From assembly GCA_965250205.1 (NCBI GenBank), contig CBDFNK010000012.1:1-64000 (forward strand): a stretch of DNA of 64,000 nucleotides, in the 5' to 3' direction. How positions within the stretch are numbered: position 1 is the first letter of the stretch; each line of letters starts with the position of its first letter. A program made the position numbers and the translations under genes. This document shows positions 43,788-52,696 of this stretch, piece after piece. The DNA is from JAHZKN01 sp965250205. GTDB taxonomy: Bacteria; Pseudomonadota; Alphaproteobacteria; Rhizobiales; Hyphomicrobiaceae. Under the pieces are notes generated by a model. That model was not told the origin of the DNA. It ran no database searches and worked only from the letters and a program-made list of their open reading frames with translations.

Positions 43788-45946
43788 GCACAACGCTCTT
43801 CTTGATCACCGCCAAGCGTTTCGCCAGAGTTCAGAATTTTGTGGAAATCCTGCAAGGGAATTGGTCGACTAAAATAGTAACCCTGCGCTGATTGGCATCC
43901 CGCATTTTCCAGAGAGCTCGCATCAGCTAACGTCTCAACACCTTCGGCAACGACGTCGAGTTTGAGGCTTTTTCCAAGACCTATAATGGCGTTGACAATG
44001 GCACGGTCGTTGCTGTCAACGGTATGGTTTTTTACAAAACTCCGGTCTATTTTTAGTTCAGTGATGGGAAAATTTTGAACATAGCGCAATGAGGCGTAGC
44101 CGGTTCCAAAATCATCTAGAGAGAGTTTGATGCCCATCTGTCGAAGGGTATTGAGATCGCACCGCAAAGTCTCGGTGTTGCGCATGATGCTTTGCTCTGT
44201 GAGTTCTATGACCAGATTTTCAGGTGTCATATGGCATTCGCGAAGTGCGCTGCGGGCAAGTTGCGAGATATTCTGTTTGGCGAACTGGTTAGGTGAGATG
44301 TTGACAGACACACAAACGTCATGGTGTCCTGTGTGGCTCCATGTTCCAGCATCCTGACATGCCTTGTGAACAACCCACTCACCAATCGGCAGAATCAATC
44401 CGCTTTCCTCAGCAAGAGGCAGGAAGTCGACAGGCGAGACAAGGCCATGGTCTGGATGTTGCCAACGGATAAGCGCCTCAGCCCCTATGAGCTTTCGATC
44501 ACTCAGGCGAATTTTAGGTTGGTAGTAGAGGCGCAGTTGATCGCGGCTGATCGCGCGTCGCAAGTCCGACTCTAGTGAGGCATTGCGGCATGCGCGTTCA
44601 TGGTCATGGCGGCTTGATGTATGGAATCCGTTGCCACCGTTGGCTTTGGCGCGATACATCGCAAGGTCTGCGCGCGACAACAGTGCGTCAACCGTCGTGC
44701 CATCTTGAGGGTAGCAGGCAATGCCGATGCTTGCACTCATTCGGATTTCATGATTTCCGAGAAAAATAGGTTTGTGCAGCTGGTCTAAGATCACTTGGGC
44801 ATCCTGCTCGCCCGCATTTTTTTTAGATGTTTGAGAAACCACAACTGCGAACTCATCGCCGCCAAGTCGGGCAACGAAATTCGGTTTTTCAATTGATTTG
44901 TCAAGGCGTCCCGCGATGGCTGAAAGCAGGCGGTCACCAAAGTCGTGGCCAAGTGAGTCGTTGATATCCTTGAATCTGTCAATATCAATAAACAGCAAAG
45001 CAAAGCATGTGTTTCGGGTATCGTCGCACGACATATTGCGTTCGATGTGTTGGCGCAGACTAAGCCGATTGGGGAGTTCGGTTAGAGAATCGTGCTCGGC
45101 AACATGGCGTAAGTTTTCTTCAGCTTTTTTGCGCCCAGTAATGTCCACCGAGGTAGTCAATATGGCGAGCACATTCTTGTTGTCGTCGCAGATCGGTCGC
45201 TTGGTCGTCAGCAGAACATGGCGTGTGCCTTCGTTATCGGTTACGTCTTGCTCAAATTCATTTTCAGGTATCTGGCTGATAATGACTTTGGCATCTTGCT
45301 CACTATCAAGATGCGTGCGGATGTTGCCTGGCAAATCGGCAAGATATTTTCCGGTAATTTCGGCGGGATCACTATCGAAGAAAGCAGCCTGCATGGCATT
45401 CACAAACAAGCATTGTCCCATTGGAGAAACAGCGCTTAACATGACCGGAACATTATCTAGGACGTGAGCTAGTTTGAGCCACTCAGGCGTGCCCGGCAGC
45501 AAGCCCTGCTGACGTGACCATTTACGGATCTTCTTGAGTTCAAGGGAGCGTTCTCTAACGTCTTGTGATTTGCGGCGCAGGTGCAACAAGTGGCCAACGC
45601 GTGAGACAAAGTCTTCTTCGTTGACAGGGCTGTTTAGAAATTCTGTGGCGCCGGCGCGTAGAGCCTCTAGGCATACCTTCCGTCGCCGCGCAGACGTTAC
45701 CATGACGATGGGGACGTCTTTACCATTGGGTTCTGAGCGACATTGGCGTGTGAATTCAATGCCGTTTATATCCGGCATGTTGTAGTCGGCGATTATAAGA
45801 TCTGGCGTATTATCGCCAAGCCAGCGCAACGCTTTATCGGCGTGGTCACGTGTTTCGACAACAATGGTGTCGTCAACGCGCTGGGTTAAATGCGATAGGA
45901 GAGCCAGATTGGTTCGGCTGTCGTCTACGATAAGAACTTGAGACAT
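43784..45946 (-). CDS. Response regulator REC-PAS-GGDEF-EAL (RpfG position)
   Basis: 720 residues from the ATG at 45946. N-terminal receiver (about 1-120) with phospho-acceptor D54 (IIADYNMPD) and VTSARRR; PAS domain around residues 165-285; GGDEF with the intact motif RLGGDEFAVV; EAL with AEALIRW, VIELTEQSI, DDFGTGYASLRY and VAEGVET, all catalytic positions present. It can thus make and cleave cyclic di-GMP. It precedes rpfC with a 4-nt overlap, exactly where Xanthomonas has rpfG (REC-HD-GYP). PAS-GGDEF-EAL is also the architecture of the Burkholderia DSF receptor RpfR. Which activity dominates cannot be read from sequence. Confidence 0.92.
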   Translation of the reverse strand: MSQVLIVDDSRTNLALLSHLTQRVDDTIVVETRDHADKALRWLGDNTPDLIIADYNMPDINGIEFTRQCRSEPNGKDVPIVMVTSARRRKVCLEALRAGATEFLNSPVNEEDFVSRVGHLLHLRRKSQDVRERSLELKKIRKWSRQQGLLPGTPEWLKLAHVLDNVPVMLSAVSPMGQCLFVNAMQAAFFDSDPAEITGKYLADLPGNIRTHLDSEQDAKVIISQIPENEFEQDVTDNEGTRHVLLTTKRPICDDNKNVLAILTTSVDITGRKKAEENLRHVAEHDSLTELPNRLSLRQHIERNMSCDDTRNTCFALLFIDIDRFKDINDSLGHDFGDRLLSAIAGRLDKSIEKPNFVARLGGDEFAVVVSQTSKKNAGEQDAQVILDQLHKPIFLGNHEIRMSASIGIACYPQDGTTVDALLSRADLAMYRAKANGGNGFHTSSRHDHERACRNASLESDLRRAISRDQLRLYYQPKIRLSDRKLIGAEALIRWQHPDHGLVSPVDFLPLAEESGLILPIGEWVVHKACQDAGTWSHTGHHDVCVSVNISPNQFAKQNISQLARSALRECHMTPENLVIELTEQSIMRNTETLRCDLNTLRQMGIKLSLDDFGTGYASLRYVQNFPITELKIDRSFVKNHTVDSNDRAIVNAIIGLGKSLKLDVVAEGVETLADASSLENAGCQSAQGYYFSRPIPLQDFHKILNSGETLGGDQEERCA

Positions 45947-46102
45947 CTGTTTGTTGTTCTTCTTCTTGGGATGACACGAGCAGAAGTAGTACTGCCCTTC
46001 TAAATGAAACCCAAGGTAGTACACGGATCCTTTTTTATCGCTAAACGTGTAGTGCGATTTATTTGAAATTTGTCTTTAAAGTTGTTGCAAATCGAGCCGT
46101 TT

Positions 46103-47461
46103 TTATCGCGCGATGGGGGCGGCAAAACAGGCGTAGAGCACATAGAGGGAGAGAAGCGACAGAGCTGTCGCAACGGCGGCACCTGTGCCAGCAAACGCTG
46201 GAATAAGAATAAGATTTAAAATGATATTGATCGCAATGGCTATGACGTTTGCAACGGCGGCGTACGTTGTCCGCCCACTCATGGTCAACAACGGCAGGGC
46301 AGGGCTCAGAAATGCAATGATCGTAAACGCGACAAGCAGAATAGTGAGGACAGGACCAGCTTGTGCAAAATCTGCTCCAATCCAAGGTAGTGCCACGTGA
46401 AATGCCACGTAGACTAGCGTTGATAACAGGCCCGCAATCACGAACAAGGTTGCACTCAAGAGGGGCAAGCGCGCCAACAACGATTGAAGTTGGTTTTCGT
46501 GACTTAGTTTTGAGATCTTCGGACTAAGTACGGCTTGAGCAACCGTGCTGATCATCATGACAATGGCGGCAATTTGGGCTGCAAGGCGGTACTGACCCAC
46601 GGTTTCCGCCTCGGTGAGGACAGCCAACATCATGATGTCAACGCGCCCTGCAAGCAGTGTTGACAGCCCCACGAAAAGGAAAGGAAGCGCTTCTTTGATG
46701 AGGTGGGGATCAAGCGTAATGTGTTTTGGTTTTGCTGCCCGAGGTGCTGTTTTGCTAACCAGATAATAAGCCGCAGAAATCGAGACCGCATAAGCCACGG
46801 CCTGCATGGCAATCGCATGCGGTGCTCCAAGGCCCGTGCCAGCTACCAGGGCCGTGACAACCACCCCGACCAGCATTGCTGTTGAGCGAAACAGCCGTTC
46901 CGGTAACAAAGATAAGATCGGTTGATGGAGGCCGAGTAGGATAGCTTCGCGCAACCGTTGGCTGGCGATTGGAACGACCATCATCATCGCAATCACAAAC
47001 GCCCAAAACGACTGTGGTGTGGACGTGGGGAGAAGGCGGCCCGAGAATGCAAGGCCCATCAGCGCCAACCCGCTGCCAGTCACGATGGCGGTTAGCATTG
47101 CCATTTTTTGCACCGCGCGTGGAGCCGCTTGTGTCTGGGCCTTGGTGGCGCGCGCTTGTGTCCGGATAATCAGTTGCGGGAAGCCAAGGCAGGCAACAAA
47201 TGCAAACACATTCGCATAGACGATTGCAACGGCATAAATGCCATAATTGGCCGCGCCAACGAGGCGCGCCAAGATCAACGTTGAGATCAGGCTGACGGCG
47301 GCTGAGAAAATATTGAGCGAAAAGGAAGCAACGGCATCACGACTAAACGATGCTGTAGCGATCCAACCTTTGGCAAATGATATGGCATCATCAAACAGCA
47401 AGCTGGGTGTTTTGCGGGCCTGGCTTTCATCTGTGCTGGGTGTTGGGCAAGACTGCGCCAC
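46103..47461 (-). CDS. Polysaccharide flippase / lipid-linked repeat exporter (Wzx-like)
   Basis: 452 residues, about 12-14 membrane segments; the N-terminal FSLNIFSAAVSLISTLILARLVGAANYGIYAV is the family signature of oligosaccharide flippases (polysaccharide synthesis protein). Later segments include FLFVGLSTLLAGRVDIMMLA and YRLAAQIAAIVMMISTVAQA. It would translocate lipid-linked glycan units across the inner membrane for EPS, capsule or O-antigen. No glycosyltransferase neighbours here. It starts 156 nt downstream of the RpfG-position gene on the same strand but is a separate unit. Confidence 0.85.
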   Translation of the reverse strand: MAQSCPTPSTDESQARKTPSLLFDDAISFAKGWIATASFSRDAVASFSLNIFSAAVSLISTLILARLVGAANYGIYAVAIVYANVFAFVACLGFPQLIIRTQARATKAQTQAAPRAVQKMAMLTAIVTGSGLALMGLAFSGRLLPTSTPQSFWAFVIAMMMVVPIASQRLREAILLGLHQPILSLLPERLFRSTAMLVGVVVTALVAGTGLGAPHAIAMQAVAYAVSISAAYYLVSKTAPRAAKPKHITLDPHLIKEALPFLFVGLSTLLAGRVDIMMLAVLTEAETVGQYRLAAQIAAIVMMISTVAQAVLSPKISKLSHENQLQSLLARLPLLSATLFVIAGLLSTLVYVAFHVALPWIGADFAQAGPVLTILLVAFTIIAFLSPALPLLTMSGRTTYAAVANVIAIAINIILNLILIPAFAGTGAAVATALSLLSLYVLYACFAAPIAR

Positions 47462-47722
47462 GATTATGCCGGTCCATTGACGATAGCCCAGTCCCGTATA
47501 TCTCGGCCCAGGCTGAAATTCTTGAGGTGATGGCGCAACATTACCGTGAGAGCCTTAACAAGCTCACAAGCCTCCACCGTTTGGGACAAAAATTAGAGGC
47601 TTGTTAATGGGTCAGACTAATCGGACTACAGTGTGCCGCCCAAAAACGGTTCCCACTTTCAGGCGATACGCGAAAACAAAGGCTTAAAGTATGGCTGTGA
47701 ATCTAATCAATGGAGACATGCT
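47462..47722. other. Intergenic region
   Basis: About 260 bp upstream of the flippase and downstream of the patatin gene. Nothing recognisable. Confidence 0.4.
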
Positions 47723-49546
47723 TTAAGTTGGCTCGGGCACGCGGGTGGGTTTTGCGGGCCGCTCCAAATTTGAGCGGTCGTCAAGGCGGGCATGGGTCCA
47801 ATCATAGGCAGCATCAATCAACTCTTGGTAACGGTGCCAATCAAGCGGGCCAATGTCGGCAGCAATGGGCGGCACCAACAGCTGGTCGGTTGTATGCAGA
47901 TGGCGCTTGAAGTCGTGCCGGTTTGCCATCATGGCCCGCATCAGGACGGATAAAAGTCCTGGAGCATCTGGCAGATTGCGCCATTGCAGGGGGTTGAGCA
48001 GTGCTTTCAAAAGATCTGCGCGCGGCGGCAGGCCATCATAGTCAACATTGAAGCGTTCCATTTCCGGCACAAGAAAACTGACCACGGTATTGGGTCCGCT
48101 TTTCAGTTGGTGCATGACGCGGATCGGGACGTTGTCGAGCAGACAACCGTCGACCAACATCTGGCCGTCCTCGGTATAGATCGGTGGCAACAGCACCGGG
48201 ATGGACGCCGATGCTCGGATCGCCGTCCAAAGATCGCCAGTCCGATGAACATGCAACTTATAGCTAGAGAGATTGGTTGATACCGCAAATGTTGGCAGCC
48301 ACAGGTCTTCTATATCGAGTCCTGCAAAATAGCGCCTGAGCTGGGCATCAAAGTTCGCGTGATCCAGAATAGAGTAGCGCGGATAGGTATAGCGGCTCAT
48401 TGCCTTGTGCGCGACGAACATGTCTTTAATTGTTTCGGCCATCTGGTCGGGGCTGTGGCCGAGAGCAAAGGCAGCAACCATGGCGCTGCCAGCAGATGTG
48501 CCGCCAAGAATATCGTACCTGTCTCCCTGTTCTTGCAGGGCTTTGATGACACCGACATGGGCTGAACACAGTGCCCCACCACCGCAGGCTACGAAGCCAC
48601 GAGCTGTGCCTTCAATAAACCGACGCAGGCGCTCAAAATCTTCTGGATCATCAAGCGCTACATGGTGATGCATGATGACGTTGCGATCTTCCAGCCAGGC
48701 TTGGGTGCCCTTCACTTTTGTTCGGGTTTCATGGACCAGTACCAATCGGCGTTGGTCGGCTGCAATGAAACCGGCCGCGAATCCTTCAAGTACGTTGGCG
48801 TTGGGATCTCGTGCGTGATGGCCAACGAGCAGCAGCAGATCAGCGTGGCGGACGACCTTCTCCGTCCACGGTGTCAGATTGTGATCTGCCAGCAGCAGGA
48901 TAAAGTCATATTTGGTTTCGAGCTCGTTGAGGGCGCGGGTCGCCTTCGAAGAATGAATATCTTCCCCGCAGCTCAATATGTCGCCGACATTGTCAGATGA
49001 CACGATCAGTGTATTGAGGTCTCGACTGAAAACTTCAATGAAGCGCTCAATAAATCGTTTGGGGATGGGACTGTTGCCAGCTCTAAGGATGGCGATCGTC
49101 CGCGGGCGCGGGTCTGGTGGATCGGGCGTTGCAACTGTCGTTGCAGCGAGGCGCTCTGCCATTGTTGTGGCGAGACTGCGCCATATGTCGGGACTGTCTT
49201 TCGACAAAGTATCAAAATCCTGCTTATCAAGACGCAGGACGATGCTATCGCGCAGCGCCGTCACAGTTGCGGTGCGTGTGCCTCCGGTGAGAAATGCAAT
49301 TTCGCCAATCGGTTGGTTGGGACCAATTTCAGCAACCGGCTCTTTGTGCCCTTCAACTGTGACCGCAAATCGGCCTGAGACAACAAGATAAAAGGCCTGT
49401 GCGGTTCGTCCCTGTCGCACGAGCGCTTCGCCGCGCTGAATGAATCGTGTTTCGAGATGATCGGAAAGCGCGGCACGCGCGTTGGCCTCAAGAGCAGAGA
49501 AAAACTCAGTGGCATCCCATGTTTTGGATTTGAGATCAGTGGTCAT
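47723..49546 (-). CDS. Cyclic-nucleotide-binding patatin-like phospholipase
   Basis: 607 residues. N-terminal cNMP-binding domain (about 15-130; FFSALEANARAALSDHLETR, GEIAFLTGGTRTATVTAL). Middle part of unclear fold with TIAILRAGNS. C-terminal patatin domain with oxyanion loop ACGGGALCSAHVGVIKAL, nucleophile elbow GGTSAGSAM and catalytic Asp in VDGCLLDNVPI. This is the NTE/NteA architecture, a serine lipase/lysophospholipase regulated by nucleotide binding. In eukaryotic NTE the cNMP domains come in threes; here one is present. Cellular role in bacteria is not established. Confidence 0.9.
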   Translation of the reverse strand: MTTDLKSKTWDATEFFSALEANARAALSDHLETRFIQRGEALVRQGRTAQAFYLVVSGRFAVTVEGHKEPVAEIGPNQPIGEIAFLTGGTRTATVTALRDSIVLRLDKQDFDTLSKDSPDIWRSLATTMAERLAATTVATPDPPDPRPRTIAILRAGNSPIPKRFIERFIEVFSRDLNTLIVSSDNVGDILSCGEDIHSSKATRALNELETKYDFILLLADHNLTPWTEKVVRHADLLLLVGHHARDPNANVLEGFAAGFIAADQRRLVLVHETRTKVKGTQAWLEDRNVIMHHHVALDDPEDFERLRRFIEGTARGFVACGGGALCSAHVGVIKALQEQGDRYDILGGTSAGSAMVAAFALGHSPDQMAETIKDMFVAHKAMSRYTYPRYSILDHANFDAQLRRYFAGLDIEDLWLPTFAVSTNLSSYKLHVHRTGDLWTAIRASASIPVLLPPIYTEDGQMLVDGCLLDNVPIRVMHQLKSGPNTVVSFLVPEMERFNVDYDGLPPRADLLKALLNPLQWRNLPDAPGLLSVLMRAMMANRHDFKRHLHTTDQLLVPPIAADIGPLDWHRYQELIDAAYDWTHARLDDRSNLERPAKPTRVPEPT

Positions 49547-49677
49547 GAGGGCAGCAGGGTCTCCAATCGAACGGAGTATAACCCAATGTTGCCCCAGCCG
49601 TGAGGCGAATGATCGTTAGCGTCAACTTTAGCGCGGCCCAAAAAATTTTAAAGCCGCCATGGTCGTATCGTCTTTAC

Positions 49678-49794
49678 GAGAGCGTCGCGCCTTTTCTTGT
49701 ACACAGTGAAGCTATTTGATCGACGCTCTATCCCATGACTGGCGATCAACTTATCTGCTCAAAGTCAAACCCAACTTTTGGCAGGTTGATCTAG
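49678..49794 (+). repeat. CTAG-ended double-hairpin element, copy 6 (short)
   Basis: Forward copy from CGAGAGCGTCGCGCCTTTTC to GCAGGTTGATCTAG. The right CTAG gives the TAG stop of the minus-strand gene at 49791-50249. Shorter than most copies because the CATGACTCTATC middle segment is single. Confidence 0.92.
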
Positions 49795-50249
49795 GCTGCC
49801 AGTTGTGCGCCTTCGTGTTGCGTTGCACGCAGAGCTGAAAGGATAGTAAATGGCGTTGTGTTGCGCTGGGTCTCAGCATTGAGTTTCTCAAGCAAGCCCA
49901 TCAGGAACTTTTGTGGGTTGAAGCCCCAGCTGGTGTTGAGGCGTTGGTGAGCTGCTACTGCAAAGGCGGGTGCGATCAGGGCGAGGCCATGCCGGGTTAG
50001 TTGATCTCTCAAACGACGGCTTGAAAACAGTTCAATCAGACATTCAAAGCGGACGATGAGGGCCAGGCGCGCTTCAGGCTCATCGGAAAATGTGGTCCAA
50101 ATCGCATCTTCTAAAGCGTTGTGGGTATCCTCATTCAAGCCTTTCAACAGGATCAAACCATTTTCCGTAGCGATCAGCCTCTGCATGATATGCATCAGGT
50201 CTTGCGGCGCGACAGGGGGGACATCATTCAGATCAATCAGGGCGGACAT
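49791..50249 (-). CDS. Hypothetical alpha-helical protein
   Basis: 152 residues from the ATG at 50249 (GAGG 9 nt upstream). No known domain recognised. Features: DVPPVAPQDLMHIMQRLIAT, DEPEARLALIVRFECLIELF and FNPQKFLMGLLEKLNA; predicted mostly helical, soluble, no signal. TAG stop comes from a repeat element, so the original C-terminus may have been altered by insertion. A cold-shock-like gene lies 30 bp upstream on the same strand, so they may form one operon. Confidence 0.6.
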   Translation of the reverse strand: MSALIDLNDVPPVAPQDLMHIMQRLIATENGLILLKGLNEDTHNALEDAIWTTFSDEPEARLALIVRFECLIELFSSRRLRDQLTRHGLALIAPAFAVAAHQRLNTSWGFNPQKFLMGLLEKLNAETQRNTTPFTILSALRATQHEGAQLAA

Positions 50250-50279
50250 CGGTTTGTTCCTCAATAGGATGGGTTCTGA

Positions 50280-50501
50280 TTAGCTGCGTGGTTGCGGGCC
50301 AAAAGCAGACCATGGCGTGCCTTGCAGAAGAAAAATTTCAGTGGAACGGCGTGCGTTGATGAGGAAGTCAACTTCATGACCCACCAGCTTGCCATTAAGG
50401 TTCTTGACGTCGGTTTTTGCAAACCGATACTTCTCACCGTTTTCAGCTTTGATGACGCCAAAGCCAATCTTCTCTTTGAACTTGATAATTTCGCCTTTCA
50501 T
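50280..50501 (-). CDS. Small cold-shock-domain-like protein
   Basis: 73 residues. MKGEIIKFKEKIGFGVIKAE followed by GEKYRFAKTDVKN and VGHEVDFLINARRSTEIFLL reproduces the OB-fold order of cold-shock proteins (FKEKIGFGVI aligning with FNxxKGFGFI), but the RNP aromatic pattern is reduced. It may bind RNA or ssDNA. Upstream partner of the hypothetical at 49791-50249. Confidence 0.7.
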   Translation of the reverse strand: MKGEIIKFKEKIGFGVIKAENGEKYRFAKTDVKNLNGKLVGHEVDFLINARRSTEIFLLQGTPWSAFGPQPRS

Positions 50502-50720
50502 CACGCGTCTCCTGTTTCATGTGGTGCGCATCTTTTGGACTGCGCTTTGATCATGATGAGAGAATGCGGGAAGTTGGCCGCTGGCGCTGTTACGCCCGTG
50601 ACAGGGGGGTAACTTAATTTCAGACCCTGAGGCGCATGGTTAATATGTAGTTTTTATTATGTAATATGGGGCAAGCAATTGATATTGAACGCGCAAGAAA
50701 TATCCGTTTCAGGAAAAACT

Positions 50721-50760
50721 AAAAAAAGAAACCAGCCACGAACGGAGTGTGGCTGGTTTC
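50721..50760 (-). terminator. Rho-independent terminator of the DevCAB-like operon
   Basis: 12-bp stem GAAACCAGCCAC / GTGGCTGGTTTC; on the minus strand it is followed by CTTTTTTTAG. It is about 70 nt beyond the adaptor-gene stop at 50829. Confidence 0.85.
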
Positions 50761-50828
50761 ATCAAACGCGTTTGCGTCGCCCTTTTGGAGGACGGCTTTG
50801 GTGTTGCGACGGAAGCGTCGTCCCGGGT

Positions 50829-51857
50829 TTAACGAAAAAAGGCGTCCACCCGCATGCCTGGTAAAAGTGGTGTATTGCCATCAATGTTGATGGTCACTTC
50901 AAGGACTTCAACATCGTTTGGCAAACGTGGGCCGCGTGGATGAATAATGGGGCGCGATAACGATGGTGCGATCCTGGCAACAGAACCGGAAAAATCTTTG
51001 CCGGGGTAACTGGTTGAACGTACAAAGGCCTTCTGGCCAAGTTTGATTTTAGCAATATCACTGGCATCGACCTCTGCTTTGACCGTTAAGCTGCTCATGT
51101 CGCCAACGACAATGAGAGCCAATTCTGGTCTTGGCGCGACGACTTCGCCTGTATTGGTGTGAACCTGCAAGACGGTGCCAGAGAGCGGGGATCGAATGCG
51201 AGTCTTATCAAGCAAAGCTTCAGCCATCCGTACTTCTGCACGCGCCTTGTTGAATGCCGATTCAGCACGACTTGGTGCAGGCAGGTTTGATTTTGATTGC
51301 GCTTTGACATAGGCAATACGTTCGCGTTCTAAACGGTCATTGGCTCTGCGCAATCGTGAACGTGAATTTGACAGCGCTTGCGCCGAACCTGTGCCTCGGC
51401 GTTTTGCAGCCAACGCATAATCAAGTTCGATACGTGCCCCTGTTACCGCGCGTTCAGCCGAATAAAGGGCATCTTCAGCTTTTCTTAAATCCTCGCGTCC
51501 TGATGGCAACTGGCTTTCGCGCACATCTCGGCTGGATTCAGCTGCAACTTCAGCAGACGCCAATCTGGCGCGCGCGTCGGCATCATCAAGACGGAACAGC
51601 AACTCGCCTTTTTCAACGCGGTCTTTGACTTTGACCAAAACTTCTTCGACCCGACCGAGCAGCCCTGGGCCAATTTTGATTTCACCTGACTTTGGTTCAA
51701 CCCGACCAGGGGCGGCGACGGCCCAATCAACTTGGGAGCCAACCGTTTCTTCTTCAGAGGTGTCGTTATCATTTTTGTCAAAGACTTCTTTACTGACAAA
51801 ATATCCACCAACACCAACAAGGGCGAGTAGGATGAGAGTAGCGAGGTTCTTAAGCAT
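50829..51857 (-). CDS. DevB-like HlyD-family adaptor
   Basis: 342 residues. N-terminal TM (LATLILLALVGVGGYFVSKE, residues ~4-22), lipoyl halves (GRVEPKSGEIKIGPGLLGRV and IRSPLSGTVLQVHTNTGEVV), and a coiled coil of about 90 residues between them (RDVRESQLPSGREDLRKAED). Ends with the beta-barrel region and GMRVDAFFR. Similar to DevB/HlyD adaptors that link an inner-membrane ABC exporter to TolC. The third gene of the operon after devC and devA homologues; 24 nt from the ATPase stop. Confidence 0.88.
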   Translation of the reverse strand: MLKNLATLILLALVGVGGYFVSKEVFDKNDNDTSEEETVGSQVDWAVAAPGRVEPKSGEIKIGPGLLGRVEEVLVKVKDRVEKGELLFRLDDADARARLASAEVAAESSRDVRESQLPSGREDLRKAEDALYSAERAVTGARIELDYALAAKRRGTGSAQALSNSRSRLRRANDRLERERIAYVKAQSKSNLPAPSRAESAFNKARAEVRMAEALLDKTRIRSPLSGTVLQVHTNTGEVVAPRPELALIVVGDMSSLTVKAEVDASDIAKIKLGQKAFVRSTSYPGKDFSGSVARIAPSLSRPIIHPRGPRLPNDVEVLEVTINIDGNTPLLPGMRVDAFFR

Positions 51858-51881
51858 GGCGGGTCAATTTCCCTTGTTTAA

Positions 51882-52643
51882 TTATGCATGTGAAGCCGGA
51901 TCGTGATTGAGCGCAGCAGGATTGTCTTTTGGACGTTCGTCAGATGAAATGATGCCGTCTTCAATACGAATAATGCGGTCGGCATATTTGAGCGTGCGGT
52001 GATCATGAGTCACGGCGAGCACAGCGCGCGTCGGGTCTTTTGAAACAGTTGAAAGAAGCTCCATCACCGCTTTGCCATTTTCACTATCAAGTGCGGCGGT
52101 CGGTTCGTCGGCGAGAATAACGGCAGGCGCGCCAGCCAATGAGCGTGCGATGGCGACGCGTTGTTTTTCACCACCGGATAGCTTTTTCGGAAATGTATCG
52201 ATGCGGTGGGAGAGGCCAACTTCTTCAAGGGCCGTTCGGGCGGAGGCTTTAGGGTCTGGTAGCGGCACCCCTCTGACATCCAGTGCGATCAACACATTTT
52301 CATGCGCCGTCATGGTTGGAAACAGGTTGTATTGCTGAAAAACAAAGCCAATGTTGCGCCGTCTGAGGTCGGCAAGACCTTCGGCATCAAGCCCAACGGC
52401 TTCTTCACCTGCAATACTGAGGTTGCCCGTGGTGGCAGACAAGATGCAGCCGAGAATGGAGAGCAGCGTTGTCTTGCCAGAGCCCGAAGGTCCCATCAGT
52501 AGCGTGAGTTCACCAGGCAGCAGGTCAACATCGACGCCTTTGAGAACGGTGATCTCGCCTGCGCCAGTGCCGAACACTTTCTTGATGCCCCGCGCCTCAA
52601 GTAGCGGTTTGCCGCCGCCAGATGCGCTTTGGAATTGGGCCAT
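51882..52643 (-). CDS. DevA-like ABC transporter ATP-binding protein
   Basis: 253 residues. Walker A GPSGSGKTTLL, Q-loop FVFQQYNLFPTMTAHENV, ABC signature LSGGEKQRVAIARSLA, Walker B AVILADEPTAALD and H-loop LAVTHDH are all intact. The FQQYNLFP and TAALDSENG forms are those of LolD/MacB/DevA-type ATPases. Drives the permease encoded just upstream (52697-53872). Confidence 0.94.
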   Translation of the reverse strand: MAQFQSASGGGKPLLEARGIKKVFGTGAGEITVLKGVDVDLLPGELTLLMGPSGSGKTTLLSILGCILSATTGNLSIAGEEAVGLDAEGLADLRRRNIGFVFQQYNLFPTMTAHENVLIALDVRGVPLPDPKASARTALEEVGLSHRIDTFPKKLSGGEKQRVAIARSLAGAPAVILADEPTAALDSENGKAVMELLSTVSKDPTRAVLAVTHDHRTLKYADRIIRIEDGIISSDERPKDNPAALNHDPASHA

Positions 52644-52696
52644 GAAGACGTCTCCTAAATCTCTCTATTGAACGGAATATTGTTTTCAGGACTGCG

